Source: Paulownia fortunei (Eukaryota; Streptophyta; Magnoliopsida; Lamiales; Paulowniaceae). Taken from it: a stretch of 64,000 nt of DNA. How positions within the stretch are numbered: the first letter of the stretch is position 1; each line of letters begins with the position of its first letter. The stretch covers positions 7,502,001 to 7,566,000 of the forward strand of contig CM033124.1 of NCBI GenBank assembly GCA_019321725.1, in the 5' to 3' direction. A program made the translations under genes and the position numbers. Positions 25,438 to 37,539 of this stretch are shown here, in pieces. The notes beneath the pieces were generated by a model that saw nothing but the letters and a program-made list of their open reading frames with translations, searched no databases and was not told the DNA's origin.

Positions 25438-25830
25438 TTAACTTATGTCAGAGCTCCGCCTAGATACAGCACGTGGTGTGAGAACATCACATTCATGAGT
25501 AAGCAACTCATTTGGGGCCATCACATCTGCCCCTATAAAATCAGCTAGCTTTCGTGTGGCATCTTTAGCTGAAGCAATGCTGGCATATCAATTCCGTTAA
25601 AAAATATTTGACATGTAATTTCTCTACTCAAATACAACTTTTTCTTTAACCACCAAGTTTTGAAATTGGTTTTACTACAAATCAGGTCTAATTTCATTTA
25701 GAATACTTTCAATTGATTTGGTAGATTCGATAAATTTGTGAGAATAGAGAGATGAAGAGAAGTACATACCTTGTGGTGGTTGGGAAGAAGAAGATGGAAG
25801 CTTACAATAGATTTTGGTAGAATAATTTTA
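25438..25830 (-). pseudogene. Two-exon gene fragment; terminal exon resembles glutamate dehydrogenase
   Basis: On the minus strand a frame of 47 codons runs from 25578 down to a TAA at 25438-25440. It includes GADVMAPNELLTHECDVLTP, which resembles the GAD-x-I-x-PN-x-LL-x-x-x-CD-V-L-x-P block of plant glutamate dehydrogenases (NAD-linked glutamate/2-oxoglutarate interconversion). It is preceded by a good acceptor (ATATGCCAG) and, 200 bases upstream, by a good donor (ACAAG|GTATGT, donor bases at 25779-25778). The similarity ends after that block and no other dehydrogenase exon was found nearby. It is best read as a captured or decayed gene fragment. The assignment is from memory of the family motif and is tentative. 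Confidence 0.35.
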
Positions 25831-26339
25831 TCAAAAATAAATAGAAATGAGGATAATTTTATCGAAAAATTATATAAATTTATTCCTGGATGATTGGAAA
25901 TGCGTAAATATATAGGGATGGGAAGGAATGATCAATCTTATAATTTTGGAAATATACGTTTTCGACTTTAAAGTATACCAATTATGTATTTTAGAATGAA
26001 CTCGGAAATGTCCATTTCATTTATTACCATCCATTCTGTGAATTTTGAATTTATCAAATTGTTGTTGAGGCCATGCAAGACTTATCCATATATATTATCG
26101 GCAGAACTATAGATTGTGTTTGGGACTTGGGTCTTGAGATCAATCTCAATTTTCCATGTAAAATCGCAATTGTTAAGCTTTGAACTTCCAAGCCAATATC
26201 TCTTCACAACCTATTCCCTTGCTCATTTTCTATTTTTTTACTCAACGCCACATGTGCCTAGGTAGGGATTAGTCGGACCCTACCTATTTATTAATTTAGA
26301 AAAAATTCAAGAATGTTTTCAATGCAAAGAAATAGGAAG
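25831..26339. other. Spacer, nothing recognised
   Basis: This is moderately AT-rich sequence between the gene fragment and the LINE tails. No coding frame or repeat partner was seen. It may include the 3' untranslated part of the short LINE copy next to it. Confidence 0.35.
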
Positions 26340-26475
26340 TATTAAAGAAGCTAAATTCAACCTAAACAGCCTTTGGCATATCCTCCGGTTGAAAAACCTT
26401 AAAATCCAATGAGTTGCAAGCCATGCTAGCCAAGTAATCCACTGCCGTGTTACCCTTCCTATAAGTGTTACAAAT
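26340..26475 (-). pseudogene. Second, diverged copy of the LINE RNase H C-terminus
   Basis: The minus-strand reading gives about 40 residues ending in LDFKVFQPEDMPK. This parallels the last part of the RNase H at 26492-26965 (LDSKVFQQNNIPKE), including the NxxAD-like motif region. Only the tail is present, as expected for a severely 5'-truncated LINE insertion or a local duplication beside the larger LINE. Confidence 0.55.
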
Positions 26476-26491
26476 ATGTGTACTGGTAGTA

Positions 26492-28044
26492 TTAACAGTA
26501 CACATTTTTAAAACGAAAAGACGTTAATTTTAACGTATCAGCTTTGACCAAACCACAAATTTCTTTCGGAATATTATTCTGTTGGAAGACCTTTGAATCC
26601 AATAAAATGCATGCCATGTTTGTTAAGCAATCAGCCACCTTATTTCCTTCCCTTAGTATATGAGTAATCTTGTATTCCACACCTCTTAACAAAGATCTGT
26701 CACGTGTAATGAAGGATTGATGAGTCCAATTTGCCATGGAATTTCCTGTAAGAAGCTGCACAACTAGCACAGAATCTACCTCAATCCAGATTCTGGTGAA
26801 GCCTCTCTCAATCGCAAGCATCAGCCCTCGCAAGACAGCATGTAGCTCAGCCACTGAATTAGTCTGGACACCAATTGCTTCATAAAATGCCACCAAGACA
26901 TCACCATTCCAGTTTCGAAGAAGATCTCCAGCACCTGCAATGCCAGGATCCTTTGCTTGCTCCATCAGAGTTTAATTTAATCCAACCTTGGGCAGGCTCG
27001 AGCCAAGTAATCGAATGTGCATTTGAATTTGAATGCCAAGTATCCTAGCAGCCTCTGTGTCTCCTCTCCAGTCCATATGTTTCGAATAAGAAATATGGGA
27101 TAAATTGCATCCTATTAGCTGAAAATTTAAATCCCCTATATTTCGCATCAATACGTTCCCGCCACAGAAACCAGACCGCAAGCAAGGGTAAAATGTTTGG
27201 GATATGATTTGAATTTTGGTGAGCTGTGGACGATCTCCAAAACTGAATAGCCAATCGAATTTGGTAAGAATCTGGCCAACCTATTTAAAAAACAGCCCCA
27301 AAGAAACCCCATACTTCTCTTGCAATGTTGCTACGAATGAACAAATGTTCCTCAGTCTCTAAATCCGCACTACAATGGCAGCGTGAAGGGAGATAAAAAG
27401 CCTCTCCTTTTCAAACATATATCAACTGGAATCCACTTATGCAATAACCTCCAAATAAAAACTGACATTGTGGGTGTAAGAACCTGATTCCCTATATCTC
27501 CCAACAGTGTTTGTCGCACCCTAGGATATCTTATACTTTCCCATGATGATTTCATCGTGAAATTGCCATTCGAGGATAACCTCCAATGAGCTCTATCCGG
27601 CACGACTATCAAATGGTATTTCACAAATTTTAGAAACCAAGTTCAGTGGCAAAAACTGCAATAATAGATCACAATTTCAATCACCATCACTCCAAAATGT
27701 TCTAACTAGATGCATAGATGCAGCTCGCTCAGGAAAAAGGTTACAAAGTAGACCTTACCCCATCCAAGTATCGAACCAAAAAGAAATATTTCCTTCACCT
27801 AAGCTCCAGAATATCTCACTTTCTGCAGTTTCTCTAATTTTCCCAATTCACTTCCAGGTAGGAGAATGGTGGACCGAAACTCTAGCCATGGTAATATGAG
27901 AGTTCTAACCATATCTACTGGTGATGAATCTTTGCCATAAAGACTTTTCAGTGCGAATTTTCCACCCTAATTTATATGCAAAAGTAGTTGCAACATCATT
28001 ATCGATCTTACCCCAAAAGTAGTTGCAACACCATAATATATAAA
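26492..28044 (-). pseudogene. LINE ORF2 3' part: connection, zf-RVT-like and RNase H domains
   Basis: From high to low coordinates: a GWKIRTEKSLWQRF block and ISFWFDTW (about 27960-27760), a zinc-finger-like domain typical of plant LINEs (27624-27370, with WRLSSNGNFTMKS and FIWRLLHKWIPV), and a type-I RNase H (26965-26492). The RNase H is open for 157 residues with AELHAVLRGLMLAIERG, IWIEVDSVLVVQLL and REGNKVADCLTNMA. It shows the E, D and D positions, but the first Asp is not evident. Frames change several times upstream. Confidence 0.85.
27980..28034. repeat. 35-base tandem duplication inside the LINE
   Basis: AAAAGTAGTTGCAACATCAT at 27980 recurs as AAAAGTAGTTGCAACACCAT at 28015. Because 35 is not a multiple of three, it shifts the LINE frame. 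Confidence 0.75.
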
Positions 28045-29830
28045 TATTGGATTCGCTATAATCGCAAGGGCATTCGCAGTGAAAAATTAAAGTTTTTACA
28101 AAAATATAAATTTATCAAATAAATTTATCCCCTCAATTTGAAAGTAATTCAAACGATCACACTTATTCAAGTGAATATATATAAAACAAATATATTAATT
28201 TGAATTATAAATTTCGTGCACTCCGATTGTTGTAGGGAATGAAGCAATCAATTACTTATCCTATACTTTCAGAACTCGCAAGAATCCAAGTGTCTCTCCT
28301 CTATCAGGTTCACAACATGAAAAATAACACCAATTAAAAGAGTTCACTAATATCTTTTTAATCGTTCACTAATCTGAATTAGGAGTAAATTTTGCCTTTT
28401 TGATCCAATTGATGGATGAAGAACAAACTTTCAATAAAAATAAAGATTTGTTTTTTAAGTTTTTGAATTTTGGATATAAAGAGAATATCAAGAAACTAGT
28501 TTTCTTTTAAAGAACAAGAAAATCAAGATTTTTAGAAAACACCTTTCTTTTTTTCTTTCTTTTCTTTTTTTTTATTGGAGAGAAAAATAGAAGACTGAAT
28601 AAAATAATTTTTTGCTAATGTTTTTATGTAATTTTCATCCATCCCTATATATAGGGGATGAAAATTTTCTCCTACTCCAACTCTTGGAAAGTTTATCAAT
28701 TTTAAATTATTTCAAAGTTTGATCTTGAAAGAATTCTAAATCTTCCAACAACTTTTTTTCTTTCTCTTTCCAATATATGTGGACTTATTTAAGACTATAT
28801 TAGTCATCAAAATTGTCTACATACATTTTTTATAGTAATTTAAACTCTTCAAATAATATTAAGATGGATATATATCAAATATATATCTAAAACATATTTA
28901 TATAAAATAAATCTTAGTGGCCAATTTTTATCTTATAAAAATTAGTCACTTTATTTATTTATTTATAAATATGTTAATTAAATAAATTATATTTATTTAA
29001 TTTATTCTCTTCTTATTCTAGTGGGCTTTTTAAGTAATCCACATTAATTTTTAGGTATGAACTTAAAAATTCACAAATTAATTTAATTGATTTAATCCAA
29101 AATTAATCAATCTAATTGATTTAATTCAAAATTAATCAATCTAATTAATTAATTATAATTTACTCCAATTGGTCTTCTTAATCAAATTAGATCCAATTAA
29201 ATAATTCAATTTAACCATTAAATTAAATAGAACCTTTAGTTAATTAATTAATTTCCAACCATTGAATAAATCCCCAAATTAGAAATATTATTTTCCATAA
29301 AGATGCGTGACCCTCTTAGGTTTACTACTAAGCTAGTAGTGGGCTTACAACATTTGTAACTTATGAATAATAATTATTCTAATTAATTAATTTACATAAA
29401 ATTAACTCCTTAATTCCAAAAACCTCATTATCCATGAAAACACCTATCAAGTAATCATGACAAACTAGTCTTAGGTGAAATAGTGGATAAACCTATTTTA
29501 TTTGCGAGTACCATACACGTACGGTACTTTCGATAACTAATCTTCCAATTGAATTTAGAGTATTGTTTATAAGTCGAAACCCTAAATAATTCAATACTTG
29601 TGATTCCATTTTAAGTTCCAGTGATTGCTGATGAATCACGATTCATCCTACCTTGGCCAAGGTGTTTGAATCATGAACTATGAAAATACAGGATATTTTT
29701 TTATTTAAAAAGACAAGTGTCAAATTCTATGTTGCCACTGACAAACCTCCATGTACCCCAGTGCAACACCCAACATACCCCATTTGTAATTGTCAAGCAA
29801 TCAGAAGATATATCAAAGTATTACAGGATG

Positions 29831-31116
29831 TGATAAGTGCATATTTTGACATATTTTTGTATCAAATCTTTTATACTTTTCTTGCTTTATTCTTGTTAAT
29901 ATTATTATTTTATTAATGTTTTGTGTTAGGGAATAAATGGAAGCATATTTCCAAACTTGTACAATTTTTGTAATTTGAGTATAACTTCATGATCAAAAGC
30001 CCTATGGACCTGAAACTTATTTTATTTTAAAGCCAAGAGATAGAGGTACAACTTTTCTATTGGAAGCTCAGCCCAATTCAGTATTGATGATAGTAAAAAA
30101 TTCATCCAAATAGTTACACAAAATGGATCACCAAAATTCGGATTAAAGTTCAGCCCAGTATTGACTTATTTTATCAATTCGCTTATATATCTTGAGCCCA
30201 AATTTATTTTTGGACTGAACTTTAGATATGTTATATGTAAGACATAAATAAACAAGTTTACTGAAGATAAGATGGTGTGAAAATGTGTTGAAATGGTAAA
30301 AATATAGGTTGCAAGTTGCTGCTGCTGTTAAAGGACTACTTTTGGACATAACTCGGTAATTTGACCATCTCTCCTTTATCCGACAGCCAAAGTTGACAAA
30401 ATATATATGAAAATATATCAGCGTTGAAAGATCTACAATTTTGAGTCTTCACATATTTTCAAAATCTGGTTGTATCTGATCGAAAAATATAATTCAATTC
30501 AATGGGTGAGAAGGGTAGAAATTTTTAAGTATGTTGAATTATTATTTTTATTTTTTATCTAAACCCTACTTATTTTGTGGTGATTTTTGATTTATTTATC
30601 TCCAATGGCATAATAAATATTTGAGTTCATTTAACTTATTGTACGGTTTTACCCCACCGACTGCTAATGTGAAATCTTGATTTGTTGTTGACGAAGGTAT
30701 GCATAAATGCTTGATCCCATAAATAAGTGTTGGCATTAAGAGATAATTTTCAATAGTAAGACAATATCATGGTTACCTTATTGCATGAGTTACTTGATAA
30801 TATCTTCCCATTGGAACCTTCATTATGTATGAATTCCAATTGTGGCAATTAATAGAGGTAAAAAGAATAAATAATCATTTTTCTATCTAAAACTCAAGAG
30901 TGGATCCCTAATCCTCAGTACTTTTATTACTTCGGTTTTTCTTTAGTTACATCATACATTAATTGTTCATATATTTTGATTCACATAAACTCCATTTTTT
31001 TAGAAATATAAACTTGAATTCTTCAAACAACTTTCCTGAGGATCGACCTCAGACTCACGAGAAATTTATTACTTACTACAACCTGCACTTGGGTTTGTAA
31101 CCTTAAAATTGTAGCA
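29831..31116 (+). repeat. 5' LTR of element B, promoter region deleted
   Basis: It aligns with 39912-41524 end to end, except that at about 30510 it lacks a 326-base block (40595-40920 in the 3' LTR). That block contains the only convincing TATA box, so this LTR should not start transcription in the normal way. Confidence 0.9.
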
Positions 31117-31122
31117 AGTTTT

Positions 31123-31140
31123 TGGTGCCGTTGCCGGGGA
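31123..31140 (+). promoter_or_regulatory. Primer-binding site of element B (tRNA-Asp type)
   Basis: TGGTGCCGTTGCCGGGGA differs at one base from the complement of the plant tRNA-Asp 3' end (TGGCGCC...), six bases after the LTR. Confidence 0.9.
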
Positions 31141-31316
31141 AGGCAAGGTAAGTATTCAGGTTTATTAATATTTTTTCTTTGTAAATATAGTTTGTTTATT
31201 TTCTTTATGGATATATGATTATATGGTATCGTAGTCATAATTTTCGACGTTTAGTAAGAAATAAATCCAAAACTTTGTTTGAAAATTTGTTTGAATCATC
31301 TCCACACACTTCCACC

Positions 31317-32757
31317 ATGGCTAAAAATGAAAATGTCCAGCATGAAAATGAGAATCAACAGGTGCATACTATGCGTTATTACTTGCAACTTCCTCGAAAT
31401 TCTTCTTCTTCTTGTTTTATTTTTCCTCTAAATGCAAATAATTTTTTATTCAAGTTAGGTATGATCCCTTTACTTCCTAATTTTCATGGTTTATACTCTA
31501 AAAGCTCTTACTTGCATTTAAAAGAATTTGATGAAGTATGTGCCACTTTTGATTATCAAACTTGCACAAATGAGATTATTAACCTCAAATTATTTCCTTT
31601 TTCTTTAAAAGATAAAGCAAAAAATTGGCTTAATTCTTTAAAACCTAGGTCAATTGGCACTTGGCAAGAAATACAAGCTGAATTCTTGAAAAAATTCTTT
31701 CCAACTTATAAAACTAATGCTTTGAAAAGACAAATTCAAAATTTTTCTCAAAATTCAAATGAAGCTTTTTTTCAATGTTGGGAAAGATTTAAAGATTTGT
31801 TGAATTCATACCCACATCATGGTTTTGAAAAATGACGCTTAATTAGTTTCTTTTATAAAGGTTTAACTCCTGAAACAAAACAATTTGTTGAAACAATGTG
31901 TAATGGTGAGTTTTGATAAGGAACCTGATAAAACCCTAGAATATCTAAATCATTTAGCAGAAAACTCTCAATCATGGCATAATGTTAATTCTTCCGAAGG
32001 TTCTATTAGATCTAATCTTGCTAATAGTAATAAAGGAAAATATTACCTTAGCCAAGAAAATGATCTAAATGCTAGACTTGCTAGTTTAACAAGAAAAGTT
32101 GAAGCCATGGAACTTAAAAAAGTAAAGAAAATCAAATATGTGCAACAGGAAGAAGTTTGTAACAATTGTGAACTTTTGGGGCACTCCACCAATGAATGTC
32201 CAAACATTCCAGTACAAGCAAATTTTATGAACACATTCAAAAAACCTTTTCATTCTCCACATTCTGAAACTTACAATCCATAATGGAGAAATCATCCCAA
32301 TTTTAGTTGGCGAGATGATAACCGTGCCCAACCACTGCATTCACAAAAACCATAAAAATTTTATTCTTATCTAGCTCCACATATAAAATCCAATGAGGAG
32401 AGTTTGCAAGCATTTATGCATGGACAAATAAACATCAATAATCAGACTTCACAAGCTATCAATGAGATCACAAACACACTTTCAACACTGATAATTTCTT
32501 TGTATACTCATGAAAAAGGTAAATTTTCTGCTCAACCTCAACCTAATCCTTCCACTCAGTGTCATGTTTCTTCTTCAGGTGAAAATGCAGTCAAGGAAGC
32601 TAATTCAGTTACAACTCTTCGAAATGGAAAAGTTATTGACAAGACTATTCATCCCAAGGAGAAAGTTTCTAATCCACCTCCAAAAATAAAAAATAAAAAT
32701 AGTCTTGAAGACGAAGGTAAGTTTGAAGAAGGTAAGTGTGACAATGATGAAAAATAA
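31317..32757 (+). pseudogene. Gag, element B
   Basis: The chosen start is an ATG at 31317 in a good context (CACCATGG). The gag core follows (LFPFSLKDKAKNWLNSL, EFLKKFFPTYKTNALKRQI, FQCWERFKDLLNSYPHHGFE) up to a TGA at 31833-31835. After a frame change 31885-32283 carries an intact zinc knuckle CNNCELLGHSTNEC (about 32158-32199), and 32404-32757 is a Gln/Asn-rich linker with TTLRNGKVIDK before protease. Stops and shifts make it non-functional. Confidence 0.9.
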
Positions 32758-32808
32758 AAATATTTACCTCCAACACCCTTTTCTCAAAGATTGCAAGCAA
32801 CTTAGAAA

Positions 32809-33917
32809 TTGAACTCAAATGCTGAAATTTTTGAAATTTTTAAACAAGTCAAGATTAATATTCCATTGTTGGATGTAATCAAGCAAGTTCCACCTTATGC
32901 CAAATTTTTGAAAGATTTGTGTACAATCAAAAGAAAACATCATGTACAAAAGAAGACATTTTTAACTGAAAGTGTTAATTCAATCATTCAACAATTCACT
33001 CTACCCAAGTACAAAGATCTAGGTTGTCCAATGATTTCATGTATCATAGGAAATACTAGAATAGAGCGTGCTTTGTTTGATCTTGGTGCTAGTGTAAATC
33101 TTCTACCTTTCTCAGTTTATGAACAGTTAGGTTTAGGAGAACTTAAAACAACTTCTGTTGTACTCCAACTAGCTGACTGTTCGATTAAAGTTCCAAAGGG
33201 AATAGTAGAAAACATGTTGGTACAAATTGATAAGTTTTACTTTCCAGTTAATTTCATATTTTGGACACAGAGCCTATTGCACAAACACATACACAAATTC
33301 CTATCATTTTGGATTGTCATTTTCTTGCAACTTCAAATGCTTTGATCAATTGTAAAAATGGTATTTTGAAGTTATCATTTGGAAATATGACTTTGGAACT
33401 AAATGTGTTTAATGTTTGTATGCAACCTGCAGAAGATGTCGAAGTACATGAAGTGGATTCGATTGAGGAACTTGTTCATGAATACTTTACTACTACTAAC
33501 TCTTCACATTCTTTGGAGACTTATTTTGAAAGTGAAAGTATTTGTAGAAAGGAACACACTAATACTATCTCTAAATTTTTGCAGGTAAAAGAAAAATATT
33601 TTTGGAAGCCAAGGTTCAAAAAACTTTCATCATCAACAGTAAAATCTATTCCATCAAGTATTAAAGCTCTCATGGTTGATTTGAAACCTTTGCCAGTTAA
33701 TTTGATATACTCTTTTTTGGATAAGAATGAGACTTTTTCAATAATAATTTCTTCCAAACTCGATGCATCTCAAGAAGGTAAGTTGATCGAAACTTTGAAA
33801 ATGTATAAGAATGCTTTAGGATGGACCATTGCTGATATTAAAGGTATTAATCCTTTCATTTGTACACATAACATCTATCTAGAGGAAAATGCTAAACCTT
33901 CTAGAGAAATGCAATGA
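32809..33917 (+). pseudogene. Protease and linker to reverse transcriptase, element B
   Basis: 32809-33345 contains the Athila-type protease with ALFDLGASVNLLPFSVYEQLG; the active-site DLGAS is conserved. The frame shifts at about 33260 and continues as 33261-33917 into the linker with ALGWTIADIKGINPFICTHN. A TGA lies at the 33915-33917 joint to reverse transcriptase. Confidence 0.85.
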
Positions 33918-33932
33918 AGGCTAAATCCTAAT

Positions 33933-35180
33933 ATGAAAGAAGTAGTGAGAAATGAAGTCATTAAACTCTTAGATAATGGAATCATTTATTCTATTTCTGA
34001 TAGCAAATGGGTAAGTCCTACTGAAGTCGTACCTAAGAAATCTGGAGTTACTGTAGTAAAAAATGAGAATGATGAATTAATTCTAACTAGGACTGTTACT
34101 GGTTGGCGAATGTGCATTGACTATAGAAAACTCAACTCAATTACTAGAAAATATTATTTTCCATTACCTTTCATAGATCAAATTTTAGAAAGAGTTGCGG
34201 GACATGAATTTTATTACTATTTAGATGGATATTCTAGGTATAATCAAATTGCAATTGCACTTAAAGATCAATAAAAAATAACTTTTATATGTCCTTTTGG
34301 TATTTTTACATATCGAAAGATACCTTTTGGATTATGTAATACACCAGCTACATTTCAACGATGCATGCTTAGTATTTTTAGTGACATGATTGAACGTTTT
34401 CTTGAAATCTTTATGGATGATTTTTCTATTTTTGATAATTCATTTGATGATTGCTTATCTAATTTAGAAAAGGTTTTAATCAGGTGTGAAGAAAAGAATC
34501 TTGTGCTCAATTGAGAGAAATGTCACTTCATGATAACAACTGATATTGTTCATGGACATATTATATCATCATAAGGTATTGAGGTTGACAAATCTAAAAT
34601 TGAGTTAATTGCCAATTTGCCAACACCAAAGACTGTGAAGGAGATTAGATCATTTTTAGGATATGCTGGTTTTTATAGAATATTTATCAAAGATTTTAGT
34701 ATAATATCTAAACCTTTATGTAATCTTCTAACAAAAGACACTATTTTTGAATGGACTAAAAATTGTGAAAATGCTTTTGTTAAGCTTAAAAGCATGCTTA
34801 CATCTGCTCCAATCATGTAGCCTCCAAATTGGACTTTACCTTTTAAAATAATGTGTGATGCTAGTGATTATGCTGTTAGAGTTGTCTTGGGACAAAGAAA
34901 AGATAAAAAAACATATGTTATTTACTATGCAAGTAAAACTTCAAATGGTGCTCAATTGAATTATACAACAACTGAAAAAGAATTACTTGTTGTAGTTTTT
35001 GCATTGGACAAATTTCGATATTATCTTTTTGGCTCACTAATTGTTGTTTTTAGTAATCATGCAGCTTTGAAATATCTTTTGTCAAAAAAAGATGCTAAAC
35101 CAAGAATGATTAGGTAGATTCTCTTACTTCAGGAATTTAATATTACTATTCGAGATAAAAAATAAGTAGATAATGTAGTG
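33933..35180 (+). pseudogene. Reverse transcriptase and RNase H, element B
   Basis: 33933-34274 holds GWRMCIDYRKLNSITRK and FLYLDGYSxYNQI-like blocks and stops at a TAA in 34272-34274. 34275-34600 continues the palm with IFMDDF (both Asp kept) and several stops. 34617-34820 is the connection (EIRSFLGYAGFYRIFIKDFS). 34851-35117 is RNase H (MCDASDYAVRVVLGQRKDKK, TTEKELLVVVFALDKF). It cannot be translated through. Confidence 0.9.
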
Positions 35181-35440
35181 GCTGATCATTTATTGAGACT
35201 TGTTTGTGAAGACTTGTTTCAAACCATACCTATTAATGACACTTTCCCTGATGAACAACTATTTAATGTTTTCTATTTTACCTTGGTTTGCTGACATTGT
35301 TAATTTTCTTGTGATAGGAAAGATGCCATCGCATTGGAATTATCTAAACAAAAAAAAAGTTCTTGACTGAGGTTAACAAAATTTATTGGGATGATCCATA
35401 CCTGTTCAAATATTGTTCAAATCAAATCTTTTGAAGATGT

Positions 35441-36400
35441 GTGCCTGACAATGAGATAGGTAATATTGTCATATTTTGTCATTTAGAAGCATGTGGTGGT
35501 CATTTTTCTGTAAAAAACACTACTGCAAAAATCTTGCAATGTGGATTTTATTGGCCAACTCTTTTCAAAGACACTTACACTTTCTGCAAAAATTGTGAAA
35601 ATTGTCAAAAGTTAGGGTCCCTTTCAAAGAGAAATATGATGCCCCTACACCCTATCCTAGTGATTGAAATCTTTGACTGTTGGGGTATTGATTTTATGGG
35701 GCCATTTCCATTATCATTTGGTTTTCTTTACATATTAGTTGCCATAATTTATGTTTCAAAATGGATCGAGGTAATTCCTTGTCGAAATAATGATCACAAA
35801 ATAATGATAAAAATTTTGAAAGAAAAAAATTTAAGTCGATTTGGAATTCCTAGATCTATTATCAGTGATGGGGAAAAACATTTTTGTAACAAAGTTTTCG
35901 AAACTTTAATGAGAAAATATGAAATCATACATAAAGTTGCAACCGCTTATCACTCTCAGACAAATGGACAAGTTGAACTTGCAAATAGGGAGATAAAATA
36001 AATTTTGGAGAAAACAGTTAATCGAAACTGTAAACATTGATCTCTTAGACTTACCGATACACTTTGGGCATATAGAACTGCTTTCAAAACATCATTAGGC
36101 ATGTCTCCTTATAGGATAGTTTATGGAAAACCTTGTGATTTACCTATTGAACTTGAACATAAAGCTTATTGGGCAATCAAAATGTTTAACTTAAACTTTG
36201 ATGAAGTTTCAAAATTGCGCAAATTGTAAATCAATGAACTTCAAGAACTGAGAAATGATGCATATGAGAATTCTAAAATTTATAAAGCAAGAATCAAAGA
36301 TTTTCATGATAATAAAATTTCAAGAAAAATATTTGAGATTGGTCAAAACGTTTTGCTTTATAATTCTCGATTGCATTTATTTCCTGGAAAATTGAGATGA
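35441..36400 (+). pseudogene. Integrase, element B
   Basis: 35441-36001 is open for 186 residues. It has the HHCC zinc domain (EACGGHF... FCKNCENCQK), then the core with [20 protein letters not shown] and [11 protein letters not shown], so all three catalytic acidic residues are retained. A TAA at 35999-36001 stands where Gln would be expected, and more stops follow through [20 protein letters not shown] and [15 protein letters not shown]. The part from 35661 on is the source or twin of 1-1738. Confidence 0.9.
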
Positions 36401-36843
36401 TAGGTGGAATGGTCCTTTTGTTGTAAAAAAAGTATATCCTTATGGGGTGATTGACATTGAGAATTCTAGAAATGGTAACATATTCAAAGTAAATGGATAG
36501 AGTTAAACTATTTCTAGAAAATCAATTTTTACAAGAGGAAATTCTTTTTCTTTCTAACCCTTGTTATGATTAGTGTTGTATATACTCATTTTCTCTGACA
36601 TTTTTTCTTCTTCTTTTTTCTTTCTTTCTTTTCCCAGTTAAATGGTGGATAACGATACTCCGTAACTATAAAAGTCGGACTTGTCAGTTCCCCAAACAAC
36701 TGAAATCTTTGTACAAATTTTCTTTGCTTTTCTTGTTCTTTTCAAAATGGGTGACATTTTTCTAAATCTCAAGAAGTGATTTCTTTTTCTTCCTAAAAAT
36801 TCAATTTTGAAAATTTATAAAATCAGGATTGAAAGATGAAGGA

Positions 36844-37398
36844 TGCTTATGCACAAGGGCATCCCAGAGGATATACGATGGATAATTGAAGCCAAGGTAA
36901 GGGCAGGTGAGTTTTCACATGAGTTCCCAGATTTGCTTACTAGATACATGTCTAGTTTTGATAAAAGCACATATTCAAAAAAATGAAGGGTGAAAAAAAT
37001 GAAAGTTTGTCATATTTGTGCTAGATAGACTTGCAACACAAAGTGTCGTTCTTTAGGAATAGTCTCTAAAAATCAAGAAGTTAAACTTAAATTCATTATG
37101 GATGGATAGAGTAAGGAGTCTTTAGATCACATTATATTGACTCTTGAGATGCATTCATGTGGATTAGTACAACGTGTAATTCTTGATTTATGGGATCGTT
37201 TTTAAAATGAATATGAGCTTTATAGTTTTGGGAATCTGACATTAAAAGACCCTGTTTCCTAGTTTATAAGAAAACTGGATGGGAAGCATATCCTTGACCC
37301 ATAGAGGGCATTTAAGCCATTACTAGACGTAAAACCAGAGGAAGTTGTGAGCCACAATCACAACTACATGTACATACACGTGTTAGTAGGTAATTTTT
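36844..37398 (+). pseudogene. Unidentified decayed reading frame with a Cys-rich motif, inside element B
   Basis: One frame remains readable for about 185 codons with only six stops, mostly TAG. It contains KVCHICARxTCNTKCRSLGI (C-x2-C-x4-C-x3-C spacing, x at a stop), KESLDHIILTLEMHSCGLV and ILDLWDRF. The even spacing of stops in an otherwise coding-like frame argues for a real ancestral protein. I do not recognise the family. It could be the element's own third reading frame or captured host sequence. Confidence 0.45.
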
Positions 37399-37539
37399 AA
37401 ATTTCGTATGCGTCCTTATTTTCAACATTTTTGACAAAAAAAAAGACATACAATAAATGCATTCCCTGTTCACACATTAATAAATATCATCGTACTCACT
37501 CTATTTTGCACAACTTATTTTCAAAAAATAAAAATAAAA

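Noticed and set aside
28020..28044. The 35-base repeat near 27980-28034 as a target duplication of the solo LTR
   Set aside because: Both copies are on the same side of the LTR, and a proper five-base duplication (ATAAA) is present instead.
29680..29916. Frame with PPCTPVQHPTYPICNCQAIRRY, at first resembling a copia gag segment
   Set aside because: The region aligns with the reversed D-family LTR on both sides of element B, so the protein likeness is accidental.
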